A stretch of 9,464 nucleotides of DNA from Polaromonas sp. (GTDB lineage Bacteria; Pseudomonadota; Gammaproteobacteria; Burkholderiales; Burkholderiaceae), in contig PNMH01000114.1 in NCBI GenBank assembly GCA_013823505.1, positions 1 through 9,464 on the forward strand, read 5' to 3'. This document shows positions 8,101 to 9,464 of the stretch, piece after piece. Under the pieces are notes generated by a model. It was not told where the DNA came from. It saw only the letters and a list, made by a program, of their open reading frames with translations, and made no database searches. How positions within the stretch are numbered: the first letter of the stretch is position 1; each line of letters starts with the position of its first letter. A program made the position numbers and the translations under genes.

Positions 8101-9217
8101 GGCGCTCACTGCGCTCACCAACGGCACCGGCGGCTTCTGCGTGCTGACCGGCGATCTCGACATCAACAGCCGCTACAAACTGGCCAAGTACTTTCTACAG
8201 GTGCTCGCCGGCGTGAAGAACGAAGACATCGTCCGCGATCCGGACGGCCTGCTCGCGCCCGGACAGGTGCATGAGATCGACTTCCATCTCACCGAGGCCG
8301 ATATCGCGGCGGACGTCATCCTCATGACGCCAGCGCGTGGATTCATCGAAATGACGCTGGTAACGCCGGGCGGCATGGTGATTGATCGGGCCGCAGCGCT
8401 CGCCATGCCAGGCGGGCTGTACCACGACGGGCGCAACGTCAGCTACTACCGCCTCTCACTGCCCGCGCCGATCGGTGGCGGCGCACGCGAAGGCAAGTGG
8501 CTCGCGCGCCTTCAGCTCGGCCAGCGCAAAATGCCCGGCCTGCGCACGCACGCCTTCAACACCGACACCGGCACTGCGGCGACCACAGCCATGGCGCAGC
8601 ACGGGCTGCCTTACAGCCTGCTCGTACACAGCTATTCGAATCTGAGGATGGCGACCACACTGTCACAAAGTAGCTTCGCGCCCGGCGCACAACTCCTGCT
8701 GCGCGTGGTTCTCACCGAGTACGGCGTGCCGGTGAATCGCCGCGCCACGGTCACGGCGCTCGTCACCCATCCGGGCGGCGTGCACCGCACGGTCCACCTT
8801 GCCGAGACGGCGCCCGGCGTCTTCGAGTGCGGTGTGCAGACGACGCTGGCGGGCACCTACGACATGCGCATCACCGCGCGCGGTCGCACACTGCGCCATC
8901 GCGTCTTCACGCGCGAGGCGGTACGCACTGGGGCCGTGTGGATCGGCGGTGATCGACCACCTCCTTCGTCAAGCGGTGGCACCGATGGGCGGACCGACGA
9001 GATTCTCTGCAAGCTACTGCGTTGCGCGCTGTCTGAGCGGGTGATTCAGCCCGAGCTGCGCAAACGTCTCGCGGCGCTGGGCCTGGACATCGATGCGCTG
9101 ATGAAGTGCATCAGCAGCGCGTGCAAACAGCGCCCCGGTCAGGCGGACCAAGACGAAGCGCTGGAGCAAAAACTCGTCCAGGCCGTGCGAGCGGCACTCG
9201 CCGTGGTGAACGGTTAA
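5105..9217 (+). CDS. Large S8 (subtilisin-like) serine protease fused to a von Willebrand factor A domain
   Basis: The product is 1370 residues. In order: a transthyretin-like domain (about 5-75); a first propeptide-like region (about 81-185); a clearer S8 propeptide (188-258) ending in WAEPDL; the catalytic domain (about 277-735); an Ig/Hydin-like module (about 736-843); a vWA domain (about 845-1030); a CLCA-like post-vWA beta region (about 1036-1140); another beta sandwich (about 1165-1270); and a helical tail (about 1295-1370). The catalytic triad is complete: D312 in VVDNGVD, H358 in DHGTA and S647 in GGTSYATP, with oxyanion N475 in SAGND. The vWA metal site is also complete: D851, S853 and S855 in DRSGS, T936 and D965. 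It should therefore be an active endopeptidase that matures by propeptide removal and binds a ligand through a divalent cation. An extra beta-rich insert (about 560-637) lies between N475 and S647. The tail has two Cx4C pairs (C1302/C1307 and C1335/C1340). No signal peptide is visible, which is odd for a protease with propeptides. The substrate is unknown. Confidence 0.93.
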   Translation: MTTSRSVHIRVTDHGNRPIEGALVSAGGASTYTDEKGHARLDISAGVEIKVKARGHEDQARLLERKNASRTQLFTLGRAGMLYYYRGQVKIPFEPLPGTIGILFKAENAQGKKKGTEKGDIADTVKLIGGHIIRSDKNFAHSGITVLRIDDDDDKALAERLRELTNDPLIEAVGAVVRLSEDHASFLTNLVIARFEEDVDDSAVAVIAGRHGLKPEGRFEALGNVHRLRFARPATYAVLEAANALAEEPDVIWAEPDLASTSEEDAVIPTDFLFPEQWDHQLIDTPDAWQALRDMDPARTFGNADTVVAVVDNGVDATHPELSGNVSNGNAKQLALFDFANMVGNMANLSTTAAQRDHGTACASAAVGNVGNASVVAGFNEGIAGVAGNCRLIGILRGGTEARYAEMYLWAAGFDPGSSTVGFPAQLARGADVITSSFGFSVDNPISGLMSDTFDRLTDDGRGGRGVLLFFSAGNDNVDLDTTNRRPWSMYDRCFGVAASTLGNDGVTEIKAAYSNFGSTVDWCAPSNDNEGRHNPPGMFGAHTATILVAPNGDAICGHPAQQTTLAAAAPATATVLTLASAAGFAVGQAVLAGAPGGGAASGRRITAVNVAANQITLDAGLGDALALGSPVVAGPRSYRTNFGGTSYATPVAAGIGALMLSANPQLRWDEVRDLIRSTAVKIDANNSNAVGRWRDVNNLISTDPGYLGPHFSEFFGFGRVNAAAAVQAAGWRIALMTPALNFNDVPQGETTLRAVRFDVQSLWPVDFQIVAGPGAPFSTPLGTSVASPGTPSADTVREVILWVGYTGTTVGAAAVGSVTVRSTQTGREWTIPITANTVERQSACVMLCLDRSGSMLFNSGVGTSKRIDVLRFSAEILIDVVHEGDGVGIVSFDHDPFDVQVPPVGPLGPVNAFDVQRDQLRSRISTFAPNPNGLTAIGDGVERAQLRLAPVTGYDTKSVVVFTDGQETESKYISDVAASITDRVFAVALGRAENIQPTALTALTNGTGGFCVLTGDLDINSRYKLAKYFLQVLAGVKNEDIVRDPDGLLAPGQVHEIDFHLTEADIAADVILMTPARGFIEMTLVTPGGMVIDRAAALAMPGGLYHDGRNVSYYRLSLPAPIGGGAREGKWLARLQLGQRKMPGLRTHAFNTDTGTAATTAMAQHGLPYSLLVHSYSNLRMATTLSQSSFAPGAQLLLRVVLTEYGVPVNRRATVTALVTHPGGVHRTVHLAETAPGVFECGVQTTLAGTYDMRITARGRTLRHRVFTREAVRTGAVWIGGDRPPPSSSGGTDGRTDEILCKLLRCALSERVIQPELRKRLAALGLDIDALMKCISSACKQRPGQADQDEALEQKLVQAVRAALAVVNG
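6780..7015 (+). other. Nested beta-domain insertion inside the S8 catalytic domain
   Basis: Residues about 560-637 of the protease interrupt the normal path between the WCAPS strand and the catalytic GGTSYATP loop. The insert has the cadence of a small beta barrel (VLTLASAAGFAVGQAVLAG, then RRITAVNVAANQITLDAGL), a pattern seen in many small accessory domains of secreted and phage-structural proteins. It is in frame, and the catalytic residues on both sides are intact. It may shape substrate access. Confidence 0.6.
7631..8190 (+). other. von Willebrand factor A domain with intact MIDAS
   Basis: This is a sub-region of the protease gene. A hydrophobic strand (CVMLCLD) leads into DRSGS (D851, S853, S855), then T936 in NGLTAIGDG and D965 in VVVFTDGQE. 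These are the five residues that coordinate the divalent metal in MIDAS-type vWA domains. The later strand VFAVALG and the helices around it complete the Rossmann-like fold. Such domains mediate metal-dependent protein-protein binding. Confidence 0.9.
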
Positions 9218-9236
9218 TCCCGCTCGCGCCCGACCC

Positions 9237-9266
9237 AAAGCGCAGCCCGCGCAGGGCTGCGCTTTT
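9237..9266 (+). terminator. Rho-independent terminator after the protease gene
   Basis: A perfect 12-base-pair stem is formed by AAAGCGCAGCCC (9237-9248) and GGGCTGCGCTTT (9254-9265) around a 5-base loop, with one more T following. It begins 20 bases after the stop codon at 9217. The A and T ends of the stem make it potentially active on both strands. It closes the operon and insulates the promoter that follows. Confidence 0.88.
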
Positions 9267-9321
9267 GTGCGTTTGCACGGCGTCCCCACCGCGATTTTTT
9301 GCAAACCCATCGCGCCTGCTC

Positions 9322-9350
9322 TTGAAAAGCAGTGTGGTCGCCCTTATCAT
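9322..9350 (+). promoter_or_regulatory. Sigma70-type promoter, possibly overlapping a heat-shock promoter, for a gene beyond the right edge
   Basis: TTGAAA (9322-9327) and TATCAT (9345-9350) each match the sigma70 consensus at five of six positions and are 17 bases apart, which is optimal. The sequence CTTGAAA at 9321 and the C-rich start of the -10 region (CCC at 9341) also resemble a sigma32 heat-shock promoter with a 13-base spacer, though the -10 match is only partial. The CIRCE operator immediately downstream strengthens the call. Confidence 0.8.
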
Positions 9351-9376
9351 TGGCACTCGCTGAAATAGAGTGCTAA
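9350..9376 (+). promoter_or_regulatory. CIRCE operator (HrcA binding site)
   Basis: TTGGCACTC (9350-9358), a 9-base spacer, then GAGTGCTAA (9368-9376). This matches the CIRCE consensus TTAGCACTC-N9-GAGTGCTAA with one mismatch, in the left arm. CIRCE is bound by the repressor HrcA and controls groESL and dnaK operons in many bacteria. Its position at the expected transcription start of the promoter above is where a repressor site should be. The remaining bases to 9464 look like an untranslated leader, so groES very probably begins just outside the window. Confidence 0.92.
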
Positions 9377-9464
9377 CACCGCTATCCTCAGTCGATCAGC
9401 GGTACCGCCTGCCCCCAGCGGTCGGCATGGGCCGTCTGACCCCTCCCTTTCCTCGTTCAATTTC

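Noticed and set aside
9271..9306. Inverted repeat GTTTGCA/TGCAAAC with a T-run, as a second terminator
   Set aside because: The stem is 7 bases with a 22-base loop and the T-run falls inside the loop, so it lacks terminator geometry.
1..9464. CRISPR arrays, tRNA or rRNA genes, insertion sequences
   Set aside because: I found no regularly spaced repeats, no recognisable tRNA or rRNA sequence, and no transposase or terminal inverted repeats.

Overview
The window is GC-rich, with dense, closely spaced coding on the + strand. It looks like a chromosomal segment of a betaproteobacterium, probably Burkholderiales and perhaps Comamonadaceae. That assignment rests on base composition, the style of the regulator, and a right-hand edge that resembles a betaproteobacterial groES leader. 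No database search was possible, so the taxon is an inference.

Layout from left to right. Positions 1-309 hold a decayed N-terminal fragment of a short-chain dehydrogenase/reductase. Positions 310-494 are intergenic, with no gene I can support. Positions 495-1292 encode a 265-residue regulator: a degenerate response-regulator receiver-like domain joined to an AraC-type DNA-binding domain. A 191-base gap follows, holding a possible AraC-type direct repeat and a weak promoter. Positions 1484-9217 hold three same-strand genes. The first encodes a 720-residue protein of transthyretin-like/beta-sandwich segments with a proline-rich insert. The second encodes a 439-residue protein of unknown family with a Ser/Gly-rich centre, cysteine clusters and a C-terminal coiled coil. 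The third encodes a 1370-residue subtilisin-like (S8) protease with two propeptide-like regions, a nested beta insertion in the catalytic domain, an Ig-like module, a von Willebrand factor A domain with an intact MIDAS, further beta-sandwich modules and a helical tail. A strong intrinsic terminator (9237-9266) closes the unit.

The last 150 bases are a separate regulatory region. A near-consensus sigma70-type promoter is overlapped by a CIRCE operator (the HrcA binding site). This is the usual arrangement in front of groESL, so a chaperonin operon very probably begins just beyond the right edge.

How the genes may work together (inference). The first two genes are 20 bases apart and the third follows after 118 bases with no terminator between, so the three are probably co-transcribed. 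The upstream AraC-type regulator is a natural candidate controller. All three products are built from modules typical of extracellular or surface proteins, yet none starts with a recognisable signal peptide. The set may be an undescribed protease/adhesion assembly that either leaves the cell by an unusual route or works inside it. The part that can be read directly is that the protease has a complete catalytic triad and the vWA domain a complete metal site. The function of the first two proteins is unknown.
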